Below the pieces are notes generated by a model that was not told the DNA's origin, searched no databases, and saw nothing but the letters and a program-made list of their open reading frames with translations. From an uncultured Phocaeicola sp. (GTDB lineage: Bacteria > Bacteroidota > Bacteroidia > Bacteroidales > Bacteroidaceae), in assembly GCA_948956705.1 (NCBI GenBank), contig CARCZS010000032.1, forward strand, positions 1-27,495: DNA of 27,495 nucleotides, read 5' to 3'. Both the position numbers and the translations under genes were made by a program. Shown in pieces: positions 7,900-15,624 of this stretch. How positions within the stretch are numbered: the first letter of the stretch is position 1; every line of letters starts with the position of its first letter.

Positions 7900-8653
7900 C
7901 CCCGAAACAGCAATTATACTGGGCACAGGTTTAGGAAGTTTGGTACACGAAATTACCGATAAATATGAAATAAGCTACAAAGATATTCCTAATTTTCCCA
8001 TATCGACAGTAGAAGGTCACAGTGGAAAACTCATCTTTGGCAAATTAGGCAACAAGGACATCATGGCCATGCAGGGACGGTTCCATTTTTACGAAGGATA
8101 TTCAATGAAAGAAGTTACTTTCCCGGTACGTGTAATGCGCGAATTAGGCATCAAGACACTGTTTGTGTCTAATGCTGCCGGCGGAACTAATCCCGATTTT
8201 GAAATCGGTGACTTAATGATTATCAGAGACCATATCAACTTCTTCCCCGAACATCCGTTGCACGGAAAAAATATCGAATACGGCCCCCGTTTCCCAGACA
8301 TGAGCGAAGCCTACTCTAAAGAACTTATCAACAAGGCATTAAAAATAGCCGAAGAAAAGGGCATCAAAGTACAGCAAGGCGTATATATCGGTACACAAGG
8401 ACCGACTTTTGAAACTCCGGCAGAATATAAGATGTTCCACATCCTGGGAGCCGACGCCGTAGGTATGTCTACCGTCCCCGAAGTAATTGTTGCGAACCAT
8501 TGCGGCATTAAAGTGTTTGGAGTATCAGTCATCACAGACCTCGGCGTGGAAGGCAAGATAGTGGAAGTTTCTCACGAAGAAGTTCAGAAAGCGGCAGATG
8601 AAGCGCAGCCACGGATGACAACCATTATGCGCGAACTTATTAATAGAGCTTAA
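7844..8653 (+). CDS. punA: Purine nucleoside phosphorylase (trimeric, PNP/MTAP family)
   Basis: This cytosolic enzyme splits purine (deoxy)ribonucleosides with phosphate into base and ribose-1-phosphate for salvage. The 269 residues fit the trimeric class. The phosphate loop is GTGLGSL (27-33), EGHSGK (57-62) holds the phosphate-contacting His59, GRFHFYEGY is at 78-86, NAAGG at 110-114 and GPTFETPAE at 186-194. E194 corresponds to the base-binding Glu201 of human PNP, and H244 to human His257. Unusually, the residue matching human Asn243 is Asp (D232 in VITDLG), as in the adenosine-type MTAP branch. The ATG lies inside lpxK, 56 bases before its stop. The initiator is supported because MLEKIQET begins the usual N-terminal helix. 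Confidence 0.93.
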   Translation: MLEKIQETAAFLKEKMHTNPETAIILGTGLGSLVHEITDKYEISYKDIPNFPISTVEGHSGKLIFGKLGNKDIMAMQGRFHFYEGYSMKEVTFPVRVMRELGIKTLFVSNAAGGTNPDFEIGDLMIIRDHINFFPEHPLHGKNIEYGPRFPDMSEAYSKELINKALKIAEEKGIKVQQGVYIGTQGPTFETPAEYKMFHILGADAVGMSTVPEVIVANHCGIKVFGVSVITDLGVEGKIVEVSHEEVQKAADEAQPRMTTIMRELINRA

Positions 8654-8660
8654 CAAGAAT

Positions 8661-9701
8661 ATGCAGGAAACAAATAGAACAGAAATTGCAACTTTAGGCG
8701 AGTTTGGCCTCATCAAACACCTGACTCAGAATATCGAATTGAAGAACCCCGAAACCAAATACGGTGTAGGTGACGATGCAGCCGTGCTTGAATTTAAAGA
8801 AAAGGAAGTATTGGTTACCACCGATCTTTTGATGGAAGGAGTACATTTCGACTTGATTTATACACCACTAAAACATCTTGGATACAAATCAGCCATTGTA
8901 AACTTCTCCGATATTTATGCCATGAATGGAACTCCCAAACAAATCACCATATCCTTGGCTGTATCCAAACGCTTCTGTATAGAAGATTTAGAGCAGTTTT
9001 ATGATGGCTTGAAACTGGCTTGCCAGCTACACAATGTAGATATTGTAGGTGGAGACACCACATCATCAGTCACAGGCTTGGCAATCAGCATCACTTGTAT
9101 TGGCGAAGCCGACAAAGACAAGGTGGTTTACCGTAATGGAGCACACGACACAGATTTGATTTGTGTCAGCGGTGACTTGGGGGCCGCCTATATGGGATTA
9201 CAATTGCTGGAACGTGAAAAAGCTGTATTCCAAGACCAAAAAGAAGCAACCCCCGACTTCTCTGGCAAGGAATACATATTGGAACGCCAACTTAAACCGG
9301 AAGCGCGTAAAGATATCATTGAAGAACTTGCCCAAGCAGGAGTACAACCGACTGCCATGATGGATATTTCGGATGGACTTTCTTCCGAGCTGTTACATAT
9401 TTGCTCACAAAGTAACACTGGCTGTCGTGTTTACGAGGAACGTATCCCTATTGATTATCAGACGGCTGTGATGGCAGAAGAGCTCAATATGAATGTCACC
9501 ACTTGTGCATTAAATGGTGGCGAAGACTACGAACTCCTGTTCACAGTTCCCTTGACAGACCATGAAAAGGTTTCGGCTATGAAAGGCGTAAAAGTAATTG
9601 GTCACATCACTAAACCAGAGCTGGGCTGCGCCCTTGTCACTCGTGACGGACAAGAGTTTGAACTAAAAGCACAGGGTTGGAATCCATTGAAAGAAAAATA
9701 A
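8661..9701 (+). CDS. thiL: Thiamine-monophosphate kinase
   Basis: ThiL phosphorylates thiamine monophosphate to the active cofactor thiamine pyrophosphate. The 346-residue protein shows the PurM/ThiL superfamily layout: FGLI near residue 15, VGDDAAV (36-42), TTDLLMEGVHF (53-63) binding metal and substrate, 'VNFSDIYAMNG', 'VGGDTTSS', 'MMDISDGLSSEL' and 'ALNGGEDYELLF'. It begins seven bases after the phosphorylase stop and ends ten bases before the terminator stem, so it closes the operon. Confidence 0.95.
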   Translation: MQETNRTEIATLGEFGLIKHLTQNIELKNPETKYGVGDDAAVLEFKEKEVLVTTDLLMEGVHFDLIYTPLKHLGYKSAIVNFSDIYAMNGTPKQITISLAVSKRFCIEDLEQFYDGLKLACQLHNVDIVGGDTTSSVTGLAISITCIGEADKDKVVYRNGAHDTDLICVSGDLGAAYMGLQLLEREKAVFQDQKEATPDFSGKEYILERQLKPEARKDIIEELAQAGVQPTAMMDISDGLSSELLHICSQSNTGCRVYEERIPIDYQTAVMAEELNMNVTTCALNGGEDYELLFTVPLTDHEKVSAMKGVKVIGHITKPELGCALVTRDGQEFELKAQGWNPLKEK

Positions 9702-9711
9702 TTTCCATTTT

Positions 9712-9756
9712 AAAATGCTGATAATAAACATATTAATTATTATCAGCATTTTTTCT
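9712..9756 (+). terminator. Terminator of the sppA-thiL operon
   Basis: A perfect 15-base-pair stem joins 9712-9726 and 9738-9752, with an 11-base loop and a T-run at the end. It lies directly after thiL. Confidence 0.9.
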
Positions 9757-9766
9757 CTCTATAATA

Positions 9767-9798
9767 TTTGCAAGATTAGAAAACTTTATCTACCTTTG
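9767..9798 (+). promoter_or_regulatory. tRNA-Phe promoter
   Basis: TTTG (9767-9770) and TACCTTTG (9791-9798) are exactly 20 bases apart, a consensus Bacteroidota promoter. It ends 21 bases before the mature tRNA 5' end. Confidence 0.85.
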
Positions 9799-9819
9799 CA
9801 ACCGCAAACAAGAAACAAT

Positions 9820-9895
9820 GGTGCCATAGCTCAGTTGGTAGAGCAAAGGACTGAAAATCCTTGTGTCCCCGGTTCGATTCCTGGTGGCACCACCA
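9820..9895 (+). tRNA. tRNA-Phe (anticodon GAA)
   Basis: This is a 76-base cloverleaf. The acceptor stem pairs GGTGCCA with TGGCACC, the D-loop is AGCTCAGTTGGTAGAGC, the anticodon loop is CTGAAAA with GAA, and the T-loop is GGTTCGATTCC. The discriminator A and the 3' CCA are encoded. It stands alone between its own promoter and terminator. Confidence 0.97.
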
Positions 9896-9916
9896 AAAAA
9901 ACTTTCACTTTTAGAA

Positions 9917-9954
9917 AACCCTTGAATTAGAAATAGTTCAAGGGTTCTTTTTTT
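9917..9954 (+). terminator. Terminator after tRNA-Phe
   Basis: A 10-base-pair stem joins AACCCTTGAA (9917-9926) and TTCAAGGGTT (9937-9946), with a 10-base loop, followed by C and a run of T. Confidence 0.88.
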
Positions 9955-10460
9955 ACACTCGTTACGCATTTCATTACATATTTGGGGTCAAGTCAAAAAG
10001 TATGTGGGTATAATCTTTGAGAAACATTGAAAGTCTGCAATGCTAAAAACATACATCCTTCCAAAGTATTATAAATCAAGTACATCAGACGAACACCTGA
10101 TTGGACGTCAGCATTGTAACTCAGAGGGCATGCTTATCACCCACAGGGTTTTCGGATTGACCCCGTTTTTGAACTCCCTAAGTCGTTTCATTAGCCAGAC
10201 TAAGCGTTTTCGTCCTTTCGATTATGCCTGTCTGTCCGTCGGATTACTACAGACTCCGGCAATGGACTGTATAGTCCGTTGCAGTGGACCGTACAGTCTG
10301 CTACAGTGGACTGTACAGTCTGCTGCCGGAGACTGTAATAATCTTCCGTTCAAAAGGTCTTGGCTGAGCCTAAGAAACGGCTTATTCTTACCTTTGTTTG
10401 TGATATGATTGTCGAATCTCCAAGAAAACAATGTGCCCCCTTGTTTGGGTGGCAGTTTCA
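9955..10460. other. Gene-free stretch between tRNA-Phe and the nucleotidyltransferase gene
   Basis: About 500 bases carry no ORF I can support on either strand. The open frames here have no recognisable domains and run through a 22-base repeat, a unit length that would not keep a coding frame. The stretch holds the palindromic array at 10242-10343. A TACCTTTG at 10389-10396 resembles a -7 box but has no -33 partner at the right distance. Confidence 0.6.
10242..10343. repeat. Three 22-base palindromic tandem repeats within a larger inverted repeat
   Basis: The units lie at 10263-10284, 10285-10306 and 10307-10328. Each is centred on a dyad of the form GGACTGTACAGTC: unit 1 is the perfect 14-base palindrome GGACTGTATAGTCC, and unit 3 contains the perfect palindrome GACTGTACAGTC. 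They are flanked by arms at 10242-10260 and 10325-10343 that pair at 17 of 19 positions, sharing GACTCCGGC or GTCTCCGGC. Either strand could fold into a branched or cruciform structure. There is no spacer pattern and no T-run on either side. Function is unknown. Confidence 0.85.
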
Positions 10461-11048
10461 TCAAGGCATCCACTCCACAACACCTGTCACCGGATGTTGT
10501 CTCCTCCAGTTTTCAAACTCTGCATACGTCCGCACTCCGTCCCGGAGGACAGCCTGATAATATTCCACTCCCATGCAAAATTCCGTATCCGGCGTCTCAT
10601 ATTTCAAACGCAGAATCGCTTCCTTCGTTTCCTCAGTCAGAACCGCTTTAATGCGCTCCGCCATCTTCTCAAAATAGCCGTCGTAACGGGAATTCTTTAA
10701 TATATGAATCATATCCATTTTCCAAGAACCGTTCTCCGAGTCTTCATACCAGGCATGCCACTCGATACATGCCTCCTCCGTATCCAAAAGATTATTATAA
10801 GTTATCCGTTTGACAGACTTGTTTTCCGCCAACTTTGCCATTGCCATGAAACTGATTGCCGGAGTCAAAGGAGAGGAATAAATATGGAAATCCACATCCC
10901 GGTTCTTCACCAACAATCCCATATTCAATGAGCCCACCAAATTAATCTCCGCCCCGACCGACTTCCAAATATTCATAACGTCGGTCTTTCGTATCACTTC
11001 CCATGCCTGCTGCCGATTCTTTTCGGCTAATTCTAATATATGCTCCAT
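10461..11048 (-). CDS. Nucleotidyltransferase-fold protein, function unknown
   Basis: This is a 195-residue cytosolic protein. 'NLVGSLNMGLLVKNRDVDFHIY' (about residues 36-57, quoted by its key parts GS and DVD) matches the polymerase-beta superfamily active site, G-S followed by D-x-D. A third acidic residue may be in 'WKMDMIHI' near 109-116. The remainder is helical with aromatic-rich 'YFEKMAERIKAVL' and 'CMGVEYYQAVLRDGV'. Relatives transfer nucleotides to antibiotics, RNA or proteins, but nothing here picks a substrate. The ATG is two bases after the MATE stop codon, so the two genes are co-transcribed and probably translationally coupled. That pairing makes an antibiotic- or metabolite-linked role worth considering, but it is only an inference. 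Confidence 0.72.
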   Translation of the reverse strand: MEHILELAEKNRQQAWEVIRKTDVMNIWKSVGAEINLVGSLNMGLLVKNRDVDFHIYSSPLTPAISFMAMAKLAENKSVKRITYNNLLDTEEACIEWHAWYEDSENGSWKMDMIHILKNSRYDGYFEKMAERIKAVLTEETKEAILRLKYETPDTEFCMGVEYYQAVLRDGVRTYAEFENWRRQHPVTGVVEWMP

Positions 11049-11050
11049 AA

Positions 11051-12391
11051 CTATTTTGTTGTTTCTAATTTACTCTTGTTTCCATGTGGTCGGCCGGTTG
11101 AACCTACATATCTTTTAAGATATACATAGGACTGCACACCAAGCAAAATGACAAATACATATTCAGCCGTCAGATATACAGCCAACGGCATAGTAAAACA
11201 GCAACTCAGTACATACAAATATCCCAGGTATACAATAATCGTCACCACCTGAAAAATAAAGGCAAGTCTTGTATTTCCCGTTCCCGTCACCATACTGATA
11301 TATACATATCCCGGCAATCCGAAAACATAATTCACCAGCATGACGAAGAAAGGAATGTAAGTCACTTCCACCAGCATAGCACTATCGGTATAGAAACCGA
11401 TTATCGGCCGGGCAAAAAGCATTGCCAGCACCACTAAGGGTAGGCCGACTCCATAACCCAGTTTCAGTACTTTATTGGAAACTGAAAATATCAGCTTCCC
11501 CTCCCCTGCTCCTATCAGATTACTCACCAGCGAACCTGTGGTTGCAGCAAACGAGCTGACCAAAACAAAGAAAACTGTCGACACGCTACGTGTTATATTT
11601 GAGGCTGCCAAAGAGGTTTCTCCCAAACGCTCAATGGCAACAAAAAATAAAAACCACGGAACCATACTGATAAAAGAATGCATCATGCTCCAAACGGACA
11701 ACTGTAAAAGCTTCTTCAACAGCCGGCCATTATATTTAATCTTCAGGCCATATCTATTCTTGTCCATATAATATAAGGTATAGAAAAGCATCATTATAAA
11801 CGAAGCCGCTTCAGATAAAGAAGATGCCAAAGCAGCCCCCGATATTCCCCATTCAAGGCTAAAGATGAAAAGATAATTGCACGGAATATTAATAAGAACT
11901 GCTATTAGTGCTGCCCAAGACAAGACCTTGGTTCTTATTATGCCTACATAAAAAGCACGGAAAGCCAAAAAAGGAAATGAAAATAAGAGTCCCCAGCTCC
12001 GCCAATATATATAATCGACAGCTGAATGATAGATATCGGCAGATTGAATGAAGTATTTCAGTATGTGAGGGGAGGCCCACTGTGACAAGCCACATAAGCA
12101 CATGGATAATATTACAAGGAAAAAAAGTCCCTGTATAAAAGTTCTTCCTGTATCTTCATAGTGAAGTTCCCCATTTCTACGGGCAACCATAACTTGCAAT
12201 CCCAGACTGAAGCCGAAGCCCAACATATAGATTGCCAGATAATAGATACTGGCTAAAGCAGATGCTCCCAATTCTATTTCACCTACATGTCCCAAAAAGA
12301 CAGCATCGGTTATATTAATAAGTTGCTCCATCAAAATGCTCATCATTACCGGAAGGTTGATGAGCCAAATTTGTTTATATGTATAATTCAT
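11051..12391 (-). CDS. MATE family multidrug/Na+ antiporter
   Basis: This is an inner-membrane exporter of 446 residues, close to the usual 440-460, with about twelve hydrophobic helices in two six-helix halves. The N-terminus 'LPVMMSILMEQLINITDAVFLGHVG' region (residues about 14-38) carries the typical MATE helix 1, and 'TGTGNTRLAF' in the second half is a family signature. It belongs to the NorM/DinF-like group that expels cationic drugs in exchange for Na+ or H+. The C-terminal tail is short and basic. It is the first gene of a pair with the nucleotidyltransferase-fold protein. Its start codon follows an unusually long structured leader with short upstream ORFs, which suggests translational control. 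Confidence 0.92.
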   Translation of the reverse strand: MNYTYKQIWLINLPVMMSILMEQLINITDAVFLGHVGEIELGASALASIYYLAIYMLGFGFSLGLQVMVARRNGELHYEDTGRTFIQGLFFLVILSMCLCGLSQWASPHILKYFIQSADIYHSAVDYIYWRSWGLLFSFPFLAFRAFYVGIIRTKVLSWAALIAVLINIPCNYLFIFSLEWGISGAALASSLSEAASFIMMLFYTLYYMDKNRYGLKIKYNGRLLKKLLQLSVWSMMHSFISMVPWFLFFVAIERLGETSLAASNITRSVSTVFFVLVSSFAATTGSLVSNLIGAGEGKLIFSVSNKVLKLGYGVGLPLVVLAMLFARPIIGFYTDSAMLVEVTYIPFFVMLVNYVFGLPGYVYISMVTGTGNTRLAFIFQVVTIIVYLGYLYVLSCCFTMPLAVYLTAEYVFVILLGVQSYVYLKRYVGSTGRPHGNKSKLETTK

Positions 12392-12604
12392 TGTTCAACT
12401 GAAAATAGATGCTATTCCGTGCCCTTTGCAGACAAGCAGTGGGCCTCATAGCATTCTCATAAATAAAATGATAATAAAACTCTGTGGCGAACTATATTCA
12501 TAGTCCGTCAAATAGCCTAATTGGAAGTACTATTCATGGAGCGTAGCTATATACAGAGTTGGTGTTTCATAAGTTGAACAATTCTTTCTAATCTGTTTCG
12601 GGTA
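12390..12604 (-). promoter_or_regulatory. Structured leader of the MATE gene with short upstream ORFs
   Basis: From a start point near 12600, about 205 untranslated bases precede the MATE ATG. The RNA begins with AUUGUUCAACU (12582-12572), the exact complement of AGUUGAACAAU (12400-12390), which reaches into the MATE start codon. An inner 8-base stem pairs 12560-12553 with 12485-12478 (AACTCTGT/ACAGAGTT). Three short ORFs lie inside: MKHQLCI (12570-12547), MNSTSN (12537-12517) and MNIVRHRVLLSFYL (12501-12457). The first starts directly after the anti-start segment and its codons form part of the inner stem. The layout resembles translation attenuation. Pairing and ORFs are seen; the regulatory role is inferred. 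Confidence 0.5.
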
Positions 12605-12612
12605 CAAAGATA
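12605..12612 (-). promoter_or_regulatory. -7 box for the MATE operon
   Basis: TATCTTTG on the minus strand matches TAnnTTTG. No good TTTG box is seen 19-21 bases upstream. It lies between the MATE leader and the end of the upstream gene. Confidence 0.5.
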
Positions 12613-12657
12613 GAAAACAAATCAATATGTGGTGCATATTACTCCAAAAACCTATCT

Positions 12658-13158
12658 TTATCTTCTCACAGCAAACAATTCAGCTTCCATCGTCCAATGC
12701 TTGCCATCTTTGCGCACTAAGCGTTGCCAATGAAAGGAAGTCCGTGTTATTTCAGAGAATACCCAACGCAAATTCTTGTTGTTTACTGCCGTTTGAACAA
12801 TTCTATCTTTTTCCCATCTTGCCTCCAGTTGAGTGGCTCCGCCCAGTTCCGCATATAGGATATCCCAAGCCAATGTATCCGGATTATACATCCTCACCGT
12901 TGTTCCGTAAGCGGCATCCGGCTGATAATTAGTCACACGCTCCTTACGTGAAGGACAGATAAAAACATCCTGAATAGCCGTACCCTCCAATATCCACTGA
13001 AAAATCCACTCCCCCTCGACGTGTCTTTCTTCTGCAGTTCCATGGCTATCAATCCATTCAAAATCCCATTCTCCTACGAAATGCCCGAAAAGATTACACC
13101 CGGCAGGCACAATATTACTTTTGGTTTTGCTGACCAAAGCCTTGATAAATTCTTTCAT
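12658..13158 (-). CDS. Conserved hypothetical beta-rich (lipocalin-like) protein
   Basis: The protein has 166 residues, no signal peptide and no membrane segment. Alternating aromatic/acidic beta strands dominate: FVGEWDFEW, then EGEWIFQWILEG, IQDVFICPSR, GTTVRMYNPDTLAWDILY, ARWEKDRIV and a closing FHWQRLVRKDGKHWTMEAEL. This resembles the small beta-barrel proteins of DUF1579 and related types that begin 'GEW....'. Molecular function is unknown. The ATG at 13158 is chosen over an in-frame TTG eight codons upstream because the TTG lies inside the -7 box at 13187-13180. The gene stands alone, with MATE downstream behind its own promoter and alkaline phosphatase divergent. Confidence 0.75.
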   Translation of the reverse strand: MKEFIKALVSKTKSNIVPAGCNLFGHFVGEWDFEWIDSHGTAEERHVEGEWIFQWILEGTAIQDVFICPSRKERVTNYQPDAAYGTTVRMYNPDTLAWDILYAELGGATQLEARWEKDRIVQTAVNNKNLRWVFSEITRTSFHWQRLVRKDGKHWTMEAELFAVRR

Positions 13159-13179
13159 ACTCTCTTCTATATATGAAAA

Positions 13180-13187
13180 CAAATATA
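13180..13187 (-). promoter_or_regulatory. -7 box for the lipocalin-like gene
   Basis: TATATTTG on the minus strand matches TAnnTTTG, 21 bases before the chosen ATG. The -33 box is not clear. Confidence 0.5.
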
Positions 13188-13229
13188 GAATAATTCCTCA
13201 TCATTACCCATTAAAAAGTAAACTTTTCC

Positions 13230-13259
13230 CTTGTAATGCACAAATAATTTATATATTTG
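13230..13259 (+). promoter_or_regulatory. Alkaline phosphatase promoter
   Basis: CTTG (13230-13233) lies 18 bases before TATATTTG (13252-13259), which matches TAnnTTTG. The ATG is 39 bases downstream. I see no convincing Pho-box-like operator. Confidence 0.55.
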
Positions 13260-13297
13260 CTAGCATTACTAATTATGTATCATTTAAGTCACAAAAC

Positions 13298-14713
13298 ATG
13301 AAGAAACTATCTTTCATTATTACATTTGTATTTCTGTCCATCCTGTTTGTACAGGCTCAGCAGGCTAAATACGTTTTTTATTTCATCGGCGATGGAATGG
13401 GTGTTAACCAAGTATTGGGGACAGAAATGTATCGCTCCGAGCTAAAAGGAGAGATTGGCATTACCCCACTGCTTTTCACACAATTTCCATTTGCTACTGT
13501 TGCTACTACATTTTCCGCCACCAATGGCGTAACCGACTCGGCTGCTGCGGGAACGGCACTTGCCACCGGCAGCAAGACCAAGAACGGAGCATTGGGAATG
13601 AAAAAAGATTTGGAGACTAAAATAAACAGTGTGGCTTCATGGGCCAAGGACAAAGGCTGCCGGGTAGGTATCAGCACAAGTGTCAGTGTAGACCATGCTA
13701 CTCCGGCTGCTTTCTATGCACACCAAGCACAAAGAAGCAGTTATTATAATGTAGGCCTTGATTTGATTGCGGCTAATTATGACTTCTATGCCGGTTCGGA
13801 TTTCCTTGACCCCACTAACAAAAAAGGAGGAGACAGCAATTCGGAAAGCCTCTACACGCTGGCAGACAAAGCAGGATACAGCGTAGCACGCGGTTATAAA
13901 GACTATCAGAAGAAAGCCAAGAAATCAGACAAGATGATTCTGTTGCAACCGACTTCCGCCACCGATGCAAGTTCTATTCCTTATGCCATTGACCGCAAGA
14001 AAGGTGACATGACCTTAGCCGAAATAACCCGCGCCGGTATCAATTTCCTTTCTAAAGACCTTTCCAAAGGTTTCTTCCTGATGGTTGAGGGTGGTAAAAT
14101 TGACTGGGCTTGCCATAGCAATGATGCGGCAACTGTATTCAATGAAGTGGTTGATTTGGATGATGCCATCAAAGTAGCTTACGAATTCTATGAACAACAT
14201 CCCGACGAAACACTGATTGTAGTGACGGCCGACCATGAAACCGGTGGCATCGTATTGGGTAAAGGCCCTTACACACTCAATCTTCAGGCTTTGAAATCAC
14301 AAAAAGTCAGCGAGAGCGGCTATACCCAAATCATCAATGGCTTAAGAAAAAAATACAAGAACCAAGTATCTTGGGAAGTAATCAAACAATCGCTGAAAGA
14401 TAATTTCGGCTTTTGGGACAGCATCCAATTGAATGAAAAACAGGAAGCGCAATTAAAGAAAGTATATGATAAATCATTCGGCGAGCAAAATGTAGATTTA
14501 CAGAAGAGTGAATATCAGCAAGACGAGCCTTTGGCTTCCGAAGCTAAAAAGATTTTGGATGACATTGCCTTTGTAGGCTGGATCAGCGGCGGACACTCCG
14601 GCGGATATGTTCCTGTATTTGCCATCGGCGCAGGTGCAGAGTTATTTCAAGGTCGGATAGACAATACTGAAATCCCGGTGAAAATAGCAGAGGCGGCAGG
14701 CTATCCTAATTAA
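13298..14713 (+). CDS. Alkaline phosphatase, secreted
   Basis: This metal-dependent phosphomonoesterase releases inorganic phosphate, probably in the periplasm. A type I signal peptide ends near residue 20 (FVQA-QQ). FIGDGMG (29-35) supplies a zinc-binding Asp, and VTDSAAAGTA (78-87) the nucleophile S81. VDHATPAAFY lies at 131-140. 'MVEGGKIDWACHSND' and 'VTADHETGG' bind metals, as does the terminal 'SGGHSGGYVP'. The length of 471 residues is normal. The ATG at 13298 follows the promoter; the open frame extends further upstream, but that part overlaps the divergent gene and lacks a signal peptide. Its stop codon overlaps the stop of the convergent HhH gene by four bases. Confidence 0.93.
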   Translation: MKKLSFIITFVFLSILFVQAQQAKYVFYFIGDGMGVNQVLGTEMYRSELKGEIGITPLLFTQFPFATVATTFSATNGVTDSAAAGTALATGSKTKNGALGMKKDLETKINSVASWAKDKGCRVGISTSVSVDHATPAAFYAHQAQRSSYYNVGLDLIAANYDFYAGSDFLDPTNKKGGDSNSESLYTLADKAGYSVARGYKDYQKKAKKSDKMILLQPTSATDASSIPYAIDRKKGDMTLAEITRAGINFLSKDLSKGFFLMVEGGKIDWACHSNDAATVFNEVVDLDDAIKVAYEFYEQHPDETLIVVTADHETGGIVLGKGPYTLNLQALKSQKVSESGYTQIINGLRKKYKNQVSWEVIKQSLKDNFGFWDSIQLNEKQEAQLKKVYDKSFGEQNVDLQKSEYQQDEPLASEAKKILDDIAFVGWISGGHSGGYVPVFAIGAGAELFQGRIDNTEIPVKIAEAAGYPN

Positions 14714-15618
14714 TCGAAAGTAAGATAGTGTGATAATCGCTCCAAGTCTTTCTCGGCAAACTCTTCATAAAGGGATAGCTGAGAAAGGCTTTTTAATTTA
14801 TCCTTCTTTCTCCGGAACTCAACAATAACCCGTGCCTGATAATAATTAATGTAAGGATGTGCACGCAGTCTGTCCAAGCTCGCTTTATTGGCATTTATTC
14901 GATGAATAGGGCAATTTTCAACTTTAAACCAACGTTGTATATCAGAAGTTACCCATTTGAGTTCCTGTAATTGTGCAACATCATAGAATCCTCCCAACCG
15001 GTTCCGGTAGGCAACGATAGCCTGTGCAATTCCAATCCCTATCCCCGGAATTTTCTTCAGTTCTGTAGTATCTGCCCGGTTCAAATCAACCAAAGTTCCT
15101 TCGGGATATTTATAAAAAGCCAAAGTGTCGCGCTTCTCTACTTTTGCATAACGCAAAGTATCAGGCTTCTTCTGAAATGATTCGGATATATAAATATAGG
15201 GTTCTAAAGTATGAAACTGCTCTTCCGTTATTCCATAGATACGTGAGAAAGCTTCCGCAGTAGCAAACTTTCCGCCTGCCTGCCTATACCTTATTATATT
15301 ATGAGCTATAAAAGAAGGCAACCCAAGTTGCAAAAACTCGATGGAATCGGCCAAATTTGGTTCAAAAGGTGCCAATACCACCTTTCTTTTTACAACCTCT
15401 TTCTTTTTAAATGAGGCATTTCTTTGCTGCTCTATTATCTTGATACCGGCCAAAAACCGTTCCATTTCTTCAAATGATTCCTGATTGGTATCTTTATCAG
15501 ACTCTTCTATCAGATAAGGAGAAACCAGCCAGATTCCAATTATCATAACAATCATCCCAAGCAGGAAAACTATCCCCCTGCGTTCTTTCTTAGAGAAATA
15601 AAAGAAGTCTTTCCACAT
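14710..15618 (-). CDS. Membrane-anchored helix-hairpin-helix (ComEA-like) protein
   Basis: The protein has 302 residues. One N-terminal transmembrane helix (about 15-37) follows the cytoplasmic stretch MWKDFFYFSKKERR. A linker leads to three helix-hairpin-helix repeats: 'FIAHNIIRYRQAGGKF' (from about 104), then 'VDLNRADTTELKKIPGIG' with the canonical hairpin PGIGIGIAQAIVAYR, then 'INANKASLDRLRAHPYI'. Such repeats bind DNA without sequence preference in ComEA and related proteins. The topology suggests the repeats lie in the periplasm, so a role in DNA uptake or binding there is possible but unproven. It follows the symporter gene by six bases, hence one operon. Confidence 0.82.
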   Translation of the reverse strand: MWKDFFYFSKKERRGIVFLLGMIVMIIGIWLVSPYLIEESDKDTNQESFEEMERFLAGIKIIEQQRNASFKKKEVVKRKVVLAPFEPNLADSIEFLQLGLPSFIAHNIIRYRQAGGKFATAEAFSRIYGITEEQFHTLEPYIYISESFQKKPDTLRYAKVEKRDTLAFYKYPEGTLVDLNRADTTELKKIPGIGIGIAQAIVAYRNRLGGFYDVAQLQELKWVTSDIQRWFKVENCPIHRINANKASLDRLRAHPYINYYQARVIVEFRRKKDKLKSLSQLSLYEEFAEKDLERLSHYLTFD

Positions 15619-15624
15619 ATTGCA

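Noticed and set aside
10263..10328. Three regular repeats as a CRISPR array
   Set aside because: The units abut with no spacers and there are no cas genes.
10040..10408. 122-codon plus-strand frame after tRNA-Phe
   Set aside because: No domain, no promoter at the right distance, and it crosses the palindromic array.
9820..10460. tRNA-Phe as the attachment site of an integrated element
   Set aside because: No second copy of the tRNA 3' end and no integrase are present in the window.
10222..10473. 83-codon minus-strand frame through the palindromic array, starting inside the nucleotidyltransferase gene
   Set aside because: It runs across 22-base repeats that do not preserve frame, and the product has no recognisable domain.
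13121..13297. Extended alkaline phosphatase start
   Set aside because: It overlaps the divergent gene and its promoter, and the signal peptide begins at 13298.
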